DNA of 64,000 nucleotides, taken from WYZ-LMO2 sp038731605 (GTDB taxonomy: Archaea; Halobacteriota; Archaeoglobi; Archaeoglobales; Archaeoglobaceae). This document shows positions 1 through 7,885 of this stretch, piece after piece (the first letter of the stretch is position 1; each line of letters opens with the position of its first letter). The notes under the pieces are model-generated. The model did no database searches. It was not told the origin of the DNA and was given only the letters and a program-made list of their open reading frames with translations. Position numbers and translations under genes: made by a program. Where the stretch lies: NCBI GenBank assembly GCA_038731605.1, contig JAVYQP010000001.1, positions 248,001 through 312,000 of the forward strand, written 5' to 3'.

Positions 1-319
1 TCTCGACGTCTTTTATGCTCACCCTCTGCAGTTCTTCACCTTTTACCCCTTTTATCGAGAAATACTGCACAGTCACCGCTCTCTTGTCTTTCGTCCCCGC
101 AAAGGAAATTCTCTTTTGGCTAATCCTGAGAACTTTCGCCATTTGCTTAACAAGTCTCAAAGTGTCCCAGTTCTTTTTTGTCACTTTTACAACGCAGTAG
201 TCTCCATCTCCAAGCTCGAGGTCAATGATCTCCTCTACGTAAAAATCCTCTGGGCTTCGTTTTATCTCCCCGCCCATTCCCTGAGCTCTTGTTAAGAAAC
301 ATCTGATACCGATGTCCAC
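1..319 (-). CDS. truD: tRNA pseudouridine synthase TruD (N-terminal part, runs off window)
   Basis: The readable N-terminal 106 residues carry the TruD signature: an early GGEIK segment followed by PEDFYVEEI, and then FAGTKDKRAVTVQ, where the Asp of the GTKDKRA motif is the catalytic residue of the TruD family, which converts uridine 13 in tRNA to pseudouridine. An in-frame TAA lies shortly upstream, and the GTG at 319-317 gives the N-terminus VDIGIRCFLT, which matches how archaeal TruD proteins begin; the ATG at 277 would cut into the conserved region. It is divergent from the HD-domain gene with 47 bases between the starts. The 3' end lies outside the window. Confidence 0.88.
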   Translation of the reverse strand, partial: MDIGIRCFLTRAQGMGGEIKRSPEDFYVEEIIDLELGDGDYCVVKVTKKNWDTLRLVKQMAKVLRISQKRISFAGTKDKRAVTVQYFSIKGVKGEELQRVSIKDVE

Positions 320-366
320 TGCAGAGATTTGGAAACCTTTTTAATATCTTTTCCCTTCGTGTCCAT

Positions 367-1512
367 GTGGAAAAGATCATTCACGACCCAATTCACGGTG
401 CGATAAGGGTTAGCGACGAAATTCTCCGCATCATCGAAACTCCACAGTTCCAGAGACTGCGTGGGGTTAAACAGCTCGGCTTTGCAAACCTCGTTTATCC
501 TGGAGCGAATCACACGAGGTTCGAGCACAGCATTGGAGCGATGCACTTGGCTAAGGTTTTGGCTGAGAAGCTCAAACTCGGTGAGGAAGTCGTCATCTCT
601 GCGCTTTTGCATGACATAGCGCACTTCCCCTTTTCTCACAGCGGTGAGGGTTTGCTGAAAAATCATGCGATGAGACATGAAAACGTCGAGTTAGCGATAA
701 AAGGGGAGCTAAGGGAAGTCATTAGCGAGCTTGGATTTAGCGTTAAGGAGATCAAAAAATTGGTGAGCGGTGAAGTCGAATCCATTGTCTGCGGGGACGT
801 GGACGTTGACAGAATGGACTATCTTGTCAGAGATTCGCATTACACCGGCGTTGCCTATGGGATCGTGGACTTGCCGAGGTTGATAGAGAAGATAAAGTTC
901 TCCAACGGAGTGGTCGTTGAGGAGGGTGGAATTAGGGCGGTCGAGTCTTTGCTCATCTCACGTTTTCTCATGTATCCCGCTGTTTACCGCCACCACGTTT
1001 GTAGAATCGCAACGAAGATGTTTGAAAGGGCGATGGAGAGGATTATTGAGAGGGGCGTGAAGATCGAGACGATTCTTGAGATGAACGACTGCGAAGCCAT
1101 GTTTTTGCTGAAGGAATACGAGCTGGATTTTTATTCGATGATAAGAAATAGAAAGCTCTTCAAACGAGCTGTTTACGTTGGCAGAGAGAGTGTGGATCTC
1201 AGAGAAGTCATGAAAATGAACGAGAGGAGAGCGGAGAAAAAAATCGCAGAAATGGCGGGTGTGGATGAGAAATACGTCATCGTCGACATTCCCGAGATCG
1301 AGGAGCTTAGGGAATTCTCGATTCGAGTCGAGGTAAATGGGGCGCTGAAAAGGATCGAAGAAGTATCTCCAATTGTTAGAGCGCTTAAAAACTCCTGGAT
1401 CGAAACTTGGAAGCTCGGAGTTTACACGAAAAAGGAGTTTGTGGAAGAAGTGAAGAGGTGCGCCGTGGATTACTTTGGGATAGATAAAAGGGTTCAGACT
1501 CAGCTCTTCTAA
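367..1512 (+). CDS. HD-superfamily phosphohydrolase (SAMHD1/dGTPase-like)
   Basis: A 381-residue protein with the full HD signature: RFEHSIG at about 51-57, LHDIAHFPFSH at 81-91 with the His-Asp pair at 82-83, and DVDRMDYLVRD near 145-155, which supplies the last metal-binding Asp. The N-terminal IHDPIHG is typical of the branch of metal-dependent phosphohydrolases that contains SAMHD1 and dNTP triphosphohydrolases. The exact substrate cannot be read from sequence; dNTP hydrolysis or another nucleotide is likely. The start is GTG at 367, immediately before the conserved EKIIHDPIHG. The 3' end overlaps the convergent nucleotidyltransferase gene by four bases. Confidence 0.85.
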   Translation: MEKIIHDPIHGAIRVSDEILRIIETPQFQRLRGVKQLGFANLVYPGANHTRFEHSIGAMHLAKVLAEKLKLGEEVVISALLHDIAHFPFSHSGEGLLKNHAMRHENVELAIKGELREVISELGFSVKEIKKLVSGEVESIVCGDVDVDRMDYLVRDSHYTGVAYGIVDLPRLIEKIKFSNGVVVEEGGIRAVESLLISRFLMYPAVYRHHVCRIATKMFERAMERIIERGVKIETILEMNDCEAMFLLKEYELDFYSMIRNRKLFKRAVYVGRESVDLREVMKMNERRAEKKIAEMAGVDEKYVIVDIPEIEELREFSIRVEVNGALKRIEEVSPIVRALKNSWIETWKLGVYTKKEFVEEVKRCAVDYFGIDKRVQTQLF

Positions 1513-2180
1513 TCGAGTCTCCTCCTTACAGCGGGATCTCTCAATGCTATCTCCCTAAGCACCGATTCGAAGCTCTCTCCGCTGTGTATCTTCTCGCACA
1601 AGTATATTCCAGTCCTCCCGATTTCTCTCCTCCTTTCGAGAACCCTGATTCTCTCAAGAACGATATCGATCGAAACTCCAAGAATTTTTGCGACAACGCT
1701 TGGGTGCATTTCACGTATCGAAATCTCTCTGTGCCCGTTTTCAGTCGGAAATATGAGCATAAGCCTTTTGTCAACTCCGGGAACTCTTTTGTTCTCGAGG
1801 ACTTCTTCGTAGCCAATGCAACCACCGAATCGATAAAAATCCATTTCTCTATCCCTCATTTTTACGAGTGGGAAGCTGACAGTGGTCTCTTCGTCGATTA
1901 CGATCTCTCCTTTGATCGCATAGCTTGGAGTGGCTTGGACTATTCTCCTTTCAACGATCTCGACCCCATCGAGCGCAAGCTCGATGCGGAAAGACGGCAA
2001 AAGCTGTGGAATGAATATATCAACGTCGCTCTTCTCTCTCACGTCTCCACGGGCGATACTGCCGTAGATTATGCTCGGAATCCCTTGTTCTGCGAGCTTT
2101 TTCATTAGACACTTGGCTCTCTCCCTCTTAGCCCTTAGGGTGTCCCATCTTTCCTTCTCGTAAATCACCTCAACGCTCAT
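1509..2180 (-). CDS. Nucleotidyltransferase-domain protein (pol beta superfamily)
   Basis: The 223-residue protein has the minimal nucleotidyltransferase motif GSIARGD at about 40-46, followed by SDVDIFI at 51-57, giving the two catalytic Asp residues at 52 and 54. The remaining 150 residues hold a small mixed domain and a C-terminal Arg-rich helix region that may bind nucleic acid. Archaeal proteins of this architecture are annotated only as DNA polymerase beta domain proteins; the substrate is unknown. It overlaps cutA by four bases (ATGA type), so cutA and this gene are probably cotranscribed, with aMBF1 upstream. Confidence 0.8.
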   Translation of the reverse strand: MSVEVIYEKERWDTLRAKRERAKCLMKKLAEQGIPSIIYGSIARGDVREKSDVDIFIPQLLPSFRIELALDGVEIVERRIVQATPSYAIKGEIVIDEETTVSFPLVKMRDREMDFYRFGGCIGYEEVLENKRVPGVDKRLMLIFPTENGHREISIREMHPSVVAKILGVSIDIVLERIRVLERRREIGRTGIYLCEKIHSGESFESVLREIALRDPAVRRRLD

Positions 2181-2485
2181 TCCACTGTTTTGTCGATCCA
2201 GTCTAAGAATTCCCTAAGACCCCTCTCCACCGAGAACGCACATATGCATGGCACTGTGTAGCTGTGGATGCTTTTTACGAAATCCCTGAGCTCGGAAAAC
2301 TTCTCAAACTTCGTCTTCACTATCATCGCAAACTCGTCTGCACTCTGTATCTCGTTTTGCCACCAGAAAAATGATTTTATTGGGAAAATGTTCACGCACG
2401 CTGCCAGCTTTTTCTCAAGCAATGCCTTCGCAATTTTCTCCGCTTCTTCCTTTGAGCTTGCGGTTATGTATACGAACGTATACAT
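2177..2485 (-). CDS. cutA: Divalent-cation tolerance protein CutA
   Basis: At 102 residues it has the normal CutA length. The core motif KLAACVNIFPI with a following WW and QNEI, then the EF..IVKT strand and the SIHSYTVPCI segment, is the family signature. CutA1 is a very stable trimeric ferredoxin-like-fold protein linked to copper and divalent ion tolerance in bacteria; its biochemical role in archaea is not settled. It lies three bases downstream of the aMBF1 stop and overlaps the following nucleotidyltransferase gene, so the three probably form one transcription unit. Confidence 0.92.
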   Translation of the reverse strand: MYTFVYITASSKEEAEKIAKALLEKKLAACVNIFPIKSFFWWQNEIQSADEFAMIVKTKFEKFSELRDFVKSIHSYTVPCICAFSVERGLREFLDWIDKTVE

Positions 2486-2488
2486 TTT

Positions 2489-2953
2489 TCACACCTTTTT
2501 CTTAACCATTGCGACATCTCCAAGCGTAGTTGTTAACCTCTGAGCTTTCGGAGCTTTCACATCTGGGACAGACTCTCTGAGCTTTATCCCGAACAGCTTC
2601 TCCAGCTTCTCCACGACTTCTGGTTCTGGAGTGATTTCGGCGTTCTCGATCTTCTTTATAACCGATTCCTTTTCCTGAATCTTTTTCGCCAACTGTTCTT
2701 GGCTCCAACCACGCTTTTCTCTTTCGATTCTGATTATTTGGTTGAAGTTTTCGACGAGCTCCTCTTTAAACTCTATTTTTGTTTGCGGTTTCTTTTTCTT
2801 GAGCACGACCCTTCTGGCGGATCCTTGCTTTGCGGTTTGGATACTTTCACTACCATATTTCTTGCAGGATGCGCAGACGGTTAATTCAGTCCCCTCGACA
2901 GCGATTCTGTAGCCAGGGGCTTTGATCTCTTTTCCACATATTTCGCAGTTCAT
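2489..2953 (-). CDS. Archaeal multiprotein bridging factor aMBF1
   Basis: The 154-residue protein has an N-terminal zinc ribbon (C3, C6, C27, C30), a basic linker with a KKKK run, and a Cro-like helix-turn-helix at about 75-130 that includes the WSQEQLAKKI motif. This is the architecture of archaeal MBF1, thought to bridge regulators and TBP or act on ribosomes. It is divergent from the proteasome ATPase gene. Its presumed start region contains a GGTGAG ribosome site just before the ATG, and an inverted repeat lies in the shared promoter at 2970-2987. Confidence 0.9.
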   Translation of the reverse strand: MNCEICGKEIKAPGYRIAVEGTELTVCASCKKYGSESIQTAKQGSARRVVLKKKKPQTKIEFKEELVENFNQIIRIEREKRGWSQEQLAKKIQEKESVIKKIENAEITPEPEVVEKLEKLFGIKLRESVPDVKAPKAQRLTTTLGDVAMVKKKV

Positions 2954-2969
2954 GGTCTCACCAGCAATA

Positions 2970-2987
2970 ACTTCATATAGTTGAAGT
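2970..2987. promoter_or_regulatory. Inverted repeat in the divergent aMBF1/PAN promoter
   Basis: ACTTCA and TGAAGT form six-base arms around a six-base AT-rich spacer. The repeat lies directly beside ATATATAATAA (about 2991-3000), which can serve as TATA box for the PAN gene on the plus strand and, read on the other strand, for aMBF1. Its position would let a dimeric repressor or activator control both genes. No binding protein can be named from sequence. Confidence 0.4.
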
Positions 2988-3029
2988 GATATATAATAAT
3001 TTGGAGGCTTCCGGGGAGAGGTAGATCGG

Positions 3030-4223
3030 ATGTCTGAAGATCTGAAGTTGCTAATGGAAAAGCTGAGAAAGCTTGAGGAGGAGTATCAAAAGCTTAGGGA
3101 ACTCTATAGAAGGCTTGAAGATGAGAAAAGGTTTATCGAAAGTGAAAGGATAAGGTATGAAAGAGAGGTTAGAAGGCTAAAGAGCGAGATAGAAAGATTA
3201 AGATCACCTCCGTTACTCGTTGGCACGATTTCAGATGTGCTTGAAGACGGTAGGGTTGTGGTTAGGAGCTCTACTGGACCCAAGTTCGTGGTTTACACCT
3301 CGCAGTATATAAATGCGGAAGATCTCAAACCCGGGACGAGGGTTGCCCTCAACCAGCAAACCCTTGCGGTCGTTAGCGTCTTGCCCTCGACGAAGGATCC
3401 AATGGTGTATGCGTTCGAAGTCGAGGAGCGACCAAACGTTACCTACGAAGAGATAGGAGGTCTCAGCCAGCAAATAGAAGAGATAAGGGAAGCGATAGAA
3501 CTGCCTATGCTTAAGCCAAACCTCTTCAAGGAAGTTGGAATCGAACCGCCCAAGGGAGTCCTTCTCTACGGTCCTCCTGGCACAGGAAAGACTTTGCTCG
3601 CAAAAGCGGTTGCAAATCAAACAAAAGCGACTTTCATCAGGGTCGTTGGTAGCGAGTTCGTTCAGAAGTTCATCGGCGAAGGCGCAAGGCTAGTAAGAGA
3701 AGTGTTCCAGCTTGCAAAGGAGAAGGCTCCGTCGATAATATTCATCGACGAACTCGATGCAATCGCAGCGAGAAGGATAAGTAGCGACACGAGTGGCGAT
3801 AGGGAAGTGCAAAGGACGATGATGCAGTTGCTCGCAGAGCTCGACGGCTTCGATGCAAGGGGAGACGTGAAGGTGATTGGAGCTACGAACCGCATCGACA
3901 TACTCGATCCCGCAATACTTCGTCCCGGCAGGTTCGACAGGATAATAGAAGTTCCGTTACCAAGTTACGAGGGAAGAATACAGATCTTCAAGATTCACTC
4001 GAGGAAGATGAAGCTCGCAAAGGATGTTGACTTCAACGAGCTGGCGAGAATAACTGAAGGGGCGACAGGCGCAGATATAAGAGCGATCTGCACCGAAGCA
4101 GGGATGTTTGCGATAAGAGAGGAGAGAATAGAGGTCAGAATGTTCGACTTCGTGAGAGCGGTGGACAAAGTCTTGAGAAAGTCTCAACCGATACAAGACC
4201 TCAAAGGAGTCATGTTCGTCTAA
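3030..4223 (+). CDS. pan: Proteasome-activating nucleotidase PAN (AAA+ ATPase)
   Basis: The 397-residue ATPase unfolds proteins and feeds them to the 20S proteasome. Seen in order: N-terminal coiled coil (about 1-58), a proline near 60 of the kind that kinks the PAN coiled coil, the OB domain (62-122), and the AAA module with Walker A GPPGTGKT (181-188), Walker B IIFIDELDA (237-245), the pore loop around F210-V211, and the second-region arginines in RPGRFDR. The protein ends in MFV, where most PAN proteins end in hydrophobic-Tyr-X, the tail that docks into the proteasome; Phe in place of Tyr is a mild variant. It is monocistronic, with its TATA box at about 2991-3000. Confidence 0.95.
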   Translation: MSEDLKLLMEKLRKLEEEYQKLRELYRRLEDEKRFIESERIRYEREVRRLKSEIERLRSPPLLVGTISDVLEDGRVVVRSSTGPKFVVYTSQYINAEDLKPGTRVALNQQTLAVVSVLPSTKDPMVYAFEVEERPNVTYEEIGGLSQQIEEIREAIELPMLKPNLFKEVGIEPPKGVLLYGPPGTGKTLLAKAVANQTKATFIRVVGSEFVQKFIGEGARLVREVFQLAKEKAPSIIFIDELDAIAARRISSDTSGDREVQRTMMQLLAELDGFDARGDVKVIGATNRIDILDPAILRPGRFDRIIEVPLPSYEGRIQIFKIHSRKMKLAKDVDFNELARITEGATGADIRAICTEAGMFAIREERIEVRMFDFVRAVDKVLRKSQPIQDLKGVMFV

Positions 4224-4384
4224 ACCGGAAGCCTCCACCTTTTTATCAACCTTTACGGAAGTTGAGCGACGTTCAACGCAACTCAATATCCTATAAACGC
4301 AGTCCTTGCACTCCTCGATTCCAACAAACTCGTTACAGGGAAAATTCCGTCAGCGGTTATTGAGAAGGATCTTCTTCTATCGCA
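4224..4384. other. Spacer with short coding-like fragments
   Basis: After the PAN stop the plus strand reads as short protein-like pieces in two frames: one with INAVLALLDSNKLVTGKIP at about 4285-4340 and another with SGIYKNCPIAKKEIDCTM at about 4389-4442. Neither has a start and both break off quickly. They look like worn-out gene remains rather than a regulatory spacer. I could not place them in a family. Confidence 0.3.
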
Positions 4385-4939
4385 TCATGTCGGGCATCTA
4401 CAAGAACTGTCCGATAGCAAAGAAAGAAATCGACTGCACAATGCAACCTTTACGACTCGCCAAATAATGGGTGTGTTTTTCTCGGAACCCTTCATGCACT
4501 GGATGGGATTGATGCGTTGAATGAAATCAGATACATTTTTGGGTAAATCATTTTTAAGGGGATGGTTGAGAATTAAGCCCAGCAACTCCATTGCTCGTTC
4601 CTTAGATCGGGTTTCATCATAACCTGCGAACCAGTTGATGATCTCCTTCACCTTATCCAAGTGCCCTCTGCCCCTTGGGAAATCCCCAACGTTAACCTTC
4701 TTCTCCTTCAAAAACTCCGCATCCTCTTCCGTGAGCAAAAAACAGTTCGTCTGGATCCCAAAGCTATGCTGGAGACTCAACGCAAGCCTGTCCATACTGC
4801 TATATTCCCCCGAGAAGTTGAGAGAGGAAAACAGGAACTGGAAATAAAGAATGCGATCTCTATTGCGCTGAACAACCTCAAAAACGGGGAAAACTTTTCT
4901 ACTATGCATGTAACCGCATTCGAATTGCGCAACTACCAT
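4385..4939 (-). CDS. Unrecognised open reading frame, possibly a gene remnant
   Basis: The 184-codon frame lies between PAN and tRNA-Arg. Its middle (from about the ATG at 4795) has coding-like composition, with acidic and basic helices and a DFPRGRGH segment, while the first 45 and last 30 codons look less protein-like. I do not recognise a family. Other frames of the same stretch contain coding-like scraps as well, so the whole stretch may be a decayed gene or the remains of an element inserted downstream of the tRNA. If real, the gene more likely begins at 4795. Confidence 0.3.
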   Translation of the reverse strand: MVVAQFECGYMHSRKVFPVFEVVQRNRDRILYFQFLFSSLNFSGEYSSMDRLALSLQHSFGIQTNCFLLTEEDAEFLKEKKVNVGDFPRGRGHLDKVKEIINWFAGYDETRSKERAMELLGLILNHPLKNDLPKNVSDFIQRINPIQCMKGSEKNTPIIWRVVKVALCSRFLSLLSDSSCRCPT

Positions 4940-4963
4940 TCAGCATCGAGGCACCCAAAATTA

Positions 4964-5035
4964 CGCCCCCGCCGGGAATCGAACCCGGGTCTGAGGCTCC
5001 GAAGGCCTCCAGGATGTCCGCTACCCCACGGGGGC
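4964..5035 (-). tRNA. tRNA-Arg (anticodon TCG)
   Basis: The 72-base cloverleaf folds cleanly: acceptor stem GCCCCCG with CGGGGGC, a short D arm (GGGT with ATCC, one wobble pair), anticodon stem GAGGC with GCCTC enclosing loop CTTCGGA, so positions 34-36 are TCG (reads CGA), and T arm CCGGG-TTCGAAT-CCCGG. The discriminator base is G and no CCA is encoded. The D loop is small and the variable loop has about four bases. No intron is present. Confidence 0.87.
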
Positions 5036-5133
5036 AATCTTTGCTTTGAAACCTTTATGTCACAATTTATTAACCCTTTGGTTTTGGCAACTTGGCAAGT
5101 CAAAAGTTTTTTAAACGTTTGACGAATTTCTGC

Positions 5134-6072
5134 ATGGATCTGTTGAAAAAACTCGAGGAACTCATAGCTTTGGAGAAGTTCGATGAAGCATTTCAACTGA
5201 TTCTCTCGGAAGCTCCGGACGATTTGAAACCTCTTATAGAGAGATCGATTACCCAACCAGAAGAAATCAAGAAAATAGACGGTTTCTGGAAAGACGTTAC
5301 ACTGCTGGTTCACCTTTCCTATTCCTCGAACACCCTTTCAAAAGAGATCAACAACCAGTCCCTCATCTCTTGCGTCGTTGCATCGGTGAACGCAGTCAAA
5401 CTCGCGAACGAACTCGGGATTAGATCAATAACTCCGAAGATGATGCGGAACGCAGGAAGGGCTCTGAGCCTTATGAATATGAAAGACCGTGCGGAGAGAA
5501 TGCTCGTCGAGGCTGAGAAAGTTTGCCTCGAGATCGGTAAAAAAGACGAGCTTTTGGGGATTTACAACGACCTCTCCACCCTTTACTTCGAGGGAGGGAA
5601 GTATTCGGAAGCGAAGGAAAAAATAGAGTCTGCGATGGAAATCGCTGAAAATAGGACCGACTACGAAGCAATAAACAGCTTTTCAATTGCTGCGGAGGTT
5701 TATACAAAACTTGGGGAGTTTGAAAAAGCTGAACAGAATTACAAGAAGGCTGAAACTCTGTTGAGAGAGCTTGTGAAAAAGGAGGAGTCAAATAAGCTGG
5801 ACTTAGGGGTTCTCTTGAGCAACTACGCAATTTTCTGCAAAAAAGTCGGGAAATTCGATCTCGCAGAGAAAATGTTGCTCGAGTCACTAAGGATTTTCGA
5901 GGAGCTCGAGAAATTGGATCTCTCGTTTGCCCAGTTCGTCGCAACGAATCTTCGCCATCTGGGAGATTTATACAGAGAAACGAAAAGGTTTGATGAAGCG
6001 GAGGAGTTCTACGCCAAATCGAGGGAGAAGTTTAGGGAGATTCAAAGAAGGTGGGAGAGTTTTGGTAGTTGA
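5134..6072 (+). CDS. Tetratricopeptide-repeat protein
   Basis: A 312-residue all-helical protein with TPR-type repeats, clearest where GKYSEAKEKIESAMEIA, GEFEKAEQNYKKAETLL, GKFDLAEKMLLESLRIF and KRFDEAEEFYAKSREKF recur. These follow the W-LG-Y-A-F-A-P spacing and form a solenoid for protein-protein contacts. No enzyme domain or membrane segment is seen. The ATG at 5134 is preferred because the sequence TTTTTTAAAC at about 5105-5113 forms a TATA box at leaderless distance; an upstream alternative start adds 14 unlikely residues. It lies just upstream of ftsZ on the same strand; the partner is unknown. Confidence 0.8.
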   Translation: MDLLKKLEELIALEKFDEAFQLILSEAPDDLKPLIERSITQPEEIKKIDGFWKDVTLLVHLSYSSNTLSKEINNQSLISCVVASVNAVKLANELGIRSITPKMMRNAGRALSLMNMKDRAERMLVEAEKVCLEIGKKDELLGIYNDLSTLYFEGGKYSEAKEKIESAMEIAENRTDYEAINSFSIAAEVYTKLGEFEKAEQNYKKAETLLRELVKKEESNKLDLGVLLSNYAIFCKKVGKFDLAEKMLLESLRIFEELEKLDLSFAQFVATNLRHLGDLYRETKRFDEAEEFYAKSREKFREIQRRWESFGS

Positions 6073-6114
6073 GAAAAGAATTTATATTCTTTTTGCATTG
6101 CATTCATAATTAAA

Positions 6115-7230
6115 ATGGAGGGGATGGGGTTGAAATCGATCATAGAAGAAGCTCTTCTTAGGGCGGAAAGGGAAAAGAAGGAGAAGTTAGAAGGAAAACC
6201 CGCAGAAAACGTTGAGGATGAGATAATTCAGATGCTTCGCGAGCTAAAGACGGTAATCAAGGTCATCGGAGTAGGTGGAGCGGGTTGCAACACGATCACG
6301 AGGCTTTACGAAGAGGGCATTGAGGGCGCAGAATTAATAGCGATGAACACGGATGTTCAGCACCTTTACTACACGAAGGCGGACAGAAGAATTCTCCTCG
6401 GAAAGAGAAGAACTCGTGGTCTCGGTGCGGGAAGCCTACCGCAGGTTGGCGAAGAGGCTGCGAGGGAGAGCGAGGAAGAGATCAAGAAGCTCGTGGAAGG
6501 AAGTGACATGATATTCGTGACTTGTGGTCTCGGCGGTGGAACAGGAACTGGAGCTGCGCCCGTGGTTGCAGAGGCTGCGCAGGAGGCGGGAGCTTTAACG
6601 ATCGGCGTCGTGACTTTCCCGTTCACTGCAGAAGGTAGCGTTCGAAGATCAAACGCCGAAGCGGGGCTTGAAAGGTTAAAGGAAGTCACGGATACTGTGA
6701 TCGTGATCCCCAACGACAAGTTGCTTGAAGTCGTTCCAAATTACCCGTTGAACCTTGCGTTCAAGGTTGCGGACGAGATTCTGATGAGGGCGGTTAAGGG
6801 GATAACAGAGCTGATCACAAAACCTGGGCTCGTGAACTTAGACTTCGCAGACGTGAAGACGATCATGGAGAAGGGAGGAGTTGCGATGATTGGCTTAGGA
6901 GAGGCGAGCGGAGAAGACAAAGCTCTCGAATCCATCAGAAAAGCGTTGAAGAGCCCACTGTTAGACGTGGACATCACAGGGGCAAAGTCTGCACTCGTCA
7001 ATGTTACCGGCGGACCAGACATGACGGTTGAGGAAGCTGAAAGTGTGGTGGAAGAAATCTACACCAAGCTCGACTCTGATGCGAGGATAATTTGGGGTGC
7101 GATGATCGATCCCGAGCTCGAGAACACGATAAGAACGCTCGTAATCATCACCGGGGTTAAAAGCCCCCAGATATTTGGGAAGAAAGGTGCACCCGTAACC
7201 CAGAAGTTTGGTATAGACGTCGTCAGGTAA
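6115..7230 (+). CDS. ftsZ: Cell division GTPase FtsZ
   Basis: The 371-residue protein forms the cytokinetic ring. The tubulin signature GGGTGTG lies at 140-146, the upstream VGGAGCNT loop at 53-60, the NTDVQHL segment at 78-84, and the T7 loop region NLDFADVKTIM at about 240-250. It has an N-terminal basic extension of about 45 residues that is common in archaeal FtsZ. A TATA-like AATTTATATTC lies at 6078-6088, so ATG 6115 is near the start of transcription; ATG 6124 is a second possible start. The transcription/translation genes secE, spt5 and rpl11 follow on the same strand. Confidence 0.96.
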   Translation: MEGMGLKSIIEEALLRAEREKKEKLEGKPAENVEDEIIQMLRELKTVIKVIGVGGAGCNTITRLYEEGIEGAELIAMNTDVQHLYYTKADRRILLGKRRTRGLGAGSLPQVGEEAARESEEEIKKLVEGSDMIFVTCGLGGGTGTGAAPVVAEAAQEAGALTIGVVTFPFTAEGSVRRSNAEAGLERLKEVTDTVIVIPNDKLLEVVPNYPLNLAFKVADEILMRAVKGITELITKPGLVNLDFADVKTIMEKGGVAMIGLGEASGEDKALESIRKALKSPLLDVDITGAKSALVNVTGGPDMTVEEAESVVEEIYTKLDSDARIIWGAMIDPELENTIRTLVIITGVKSPQIFGKKGAPVTQKFGIDVVR

Positions 7231-7260
7231 AGTTTAATAATCGCTCCCAAAGTTGCGAAT

Positions 7261-7440
7261 ATGCCAAAGTTGGAGGAGAGACTTAGAGAATACTATAACG
7301 TGCTAAAGATGGCAAAGAAACCGAGTTGGGAAGAGTTCTCGATGACTGCAAAAGTAGCCTTAGCGGTGATCTTCGTAGTTGGCTTTGTCGGCTTTGTGAT
7401 CTACCTCCTTATGGAAGTTTTGCCGGGTGCTCTTAGATGA
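7261..7440 (+). CDS. secE: Preprotein translocase subunit SecE (Sec61 gamma)
   Basis: A 59-residue protein with an amphipathic N-terminal helix containing REYYNVLKMAKKPSWEEF, followed by one membrane span (about 31-53, AKVALAVIFVVGFVGFVIYL). The KPSWEEF-type motif before the span is the SecE/Sec61 gamma hallmark; with SecY it makes the protein-conducting channel. The stop codon overlaps the spt5 start in an ATGA, which is the gene order secE-nusG/spt5-rpl11 conserved in archaea and bacteria. Confidence 0.93.
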   Translation: MPKLEERLREYYNVLKMAKKPSWEEFSMTAKVALAVIFVVGFVGFVIYLLMEVLPGALR

Positions 7441-7883
7441 GATACACCGCAATCAAAACGACTGCGAATCAGGAAAGAACAGTTGCAAACCTCGTGGAAC
7501 TTGCTGTGAAGAAGCAAGGGCTTAAGGTTTACTCGATCTTAGCTCCGAAGGAGTTAAAGGGCTACATAATCGTGGAGTCAGAAAACTTCGACGATGCGAT
7601 AAGGGCGATAAAGGGGATCCCGCACGTGAAGGGAGTCGTTAAAAAGGAAGTTAGTTTTGCGGACATTCAGCACTACTTAACGCCTAAGAAGGCGGTTGAG
7701 CAGATAAAGGAAGGTTATACGGTCGAAGTAACCGTCGGACCCTTCAAGGGGGAGAGGGGAATCGTTAAGAGAGTTGATAGCACGAGAAACGAGATAACCA
7801 TAGAGCTCCTCGAAGCGGTAGTTCCGATTCCAGTAACTGTGAAGGCTGAAAACGTTAGAGTTGTCGACAAGAAGGAGGTGTGA
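7437..7883 (+). CDS. spt5: Transcription elongation factor Spt5 (NusG homologue)
   Basis: The 148-residue protein has an NGN domain (about 1-83, containing the TTANQERTVANLV and IPHVKGVV segments) and a C-terminal KOW domain (about 90-145, PFKGERGIVKRVD). With Spt4 it binds the RNA polymerase clamp and raises processivity. It is translationally coupled to secE by a four-base overlap and is followed after two bases by the L11 start, whose ribosome site GAAGGAGGTG lies inside its last codons. Confidence 0.94.
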   Translation: MRYTAIKTTANQERTVANLVELAVKKQGLKVYSILAPKELKGYIIVESENFDDAIRAIKGIPHVKGVVKKEVSFADIQHYLTPKKAVEQIKEGYTVEVTVGPFKGERGIVKRVDSTRNEITIELLEAVVPIPVTVKAENVRVVDKKEV

Positions 7884-7885
7884 AG

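Noticed and set aside
1584..2108. A 174-codon plus-strand frame opposite the nucleotidyltransferase
   Set aside because: The minus strand carries the GSIARGD/SDVDIFI motif, so the plus frame is a shadow.
4964..5035. A possible attachment-site duplication of the tRNA-Arg 3' end
   Set aside because: No second copy of the T arm and acceptor sequence was seen in the window.
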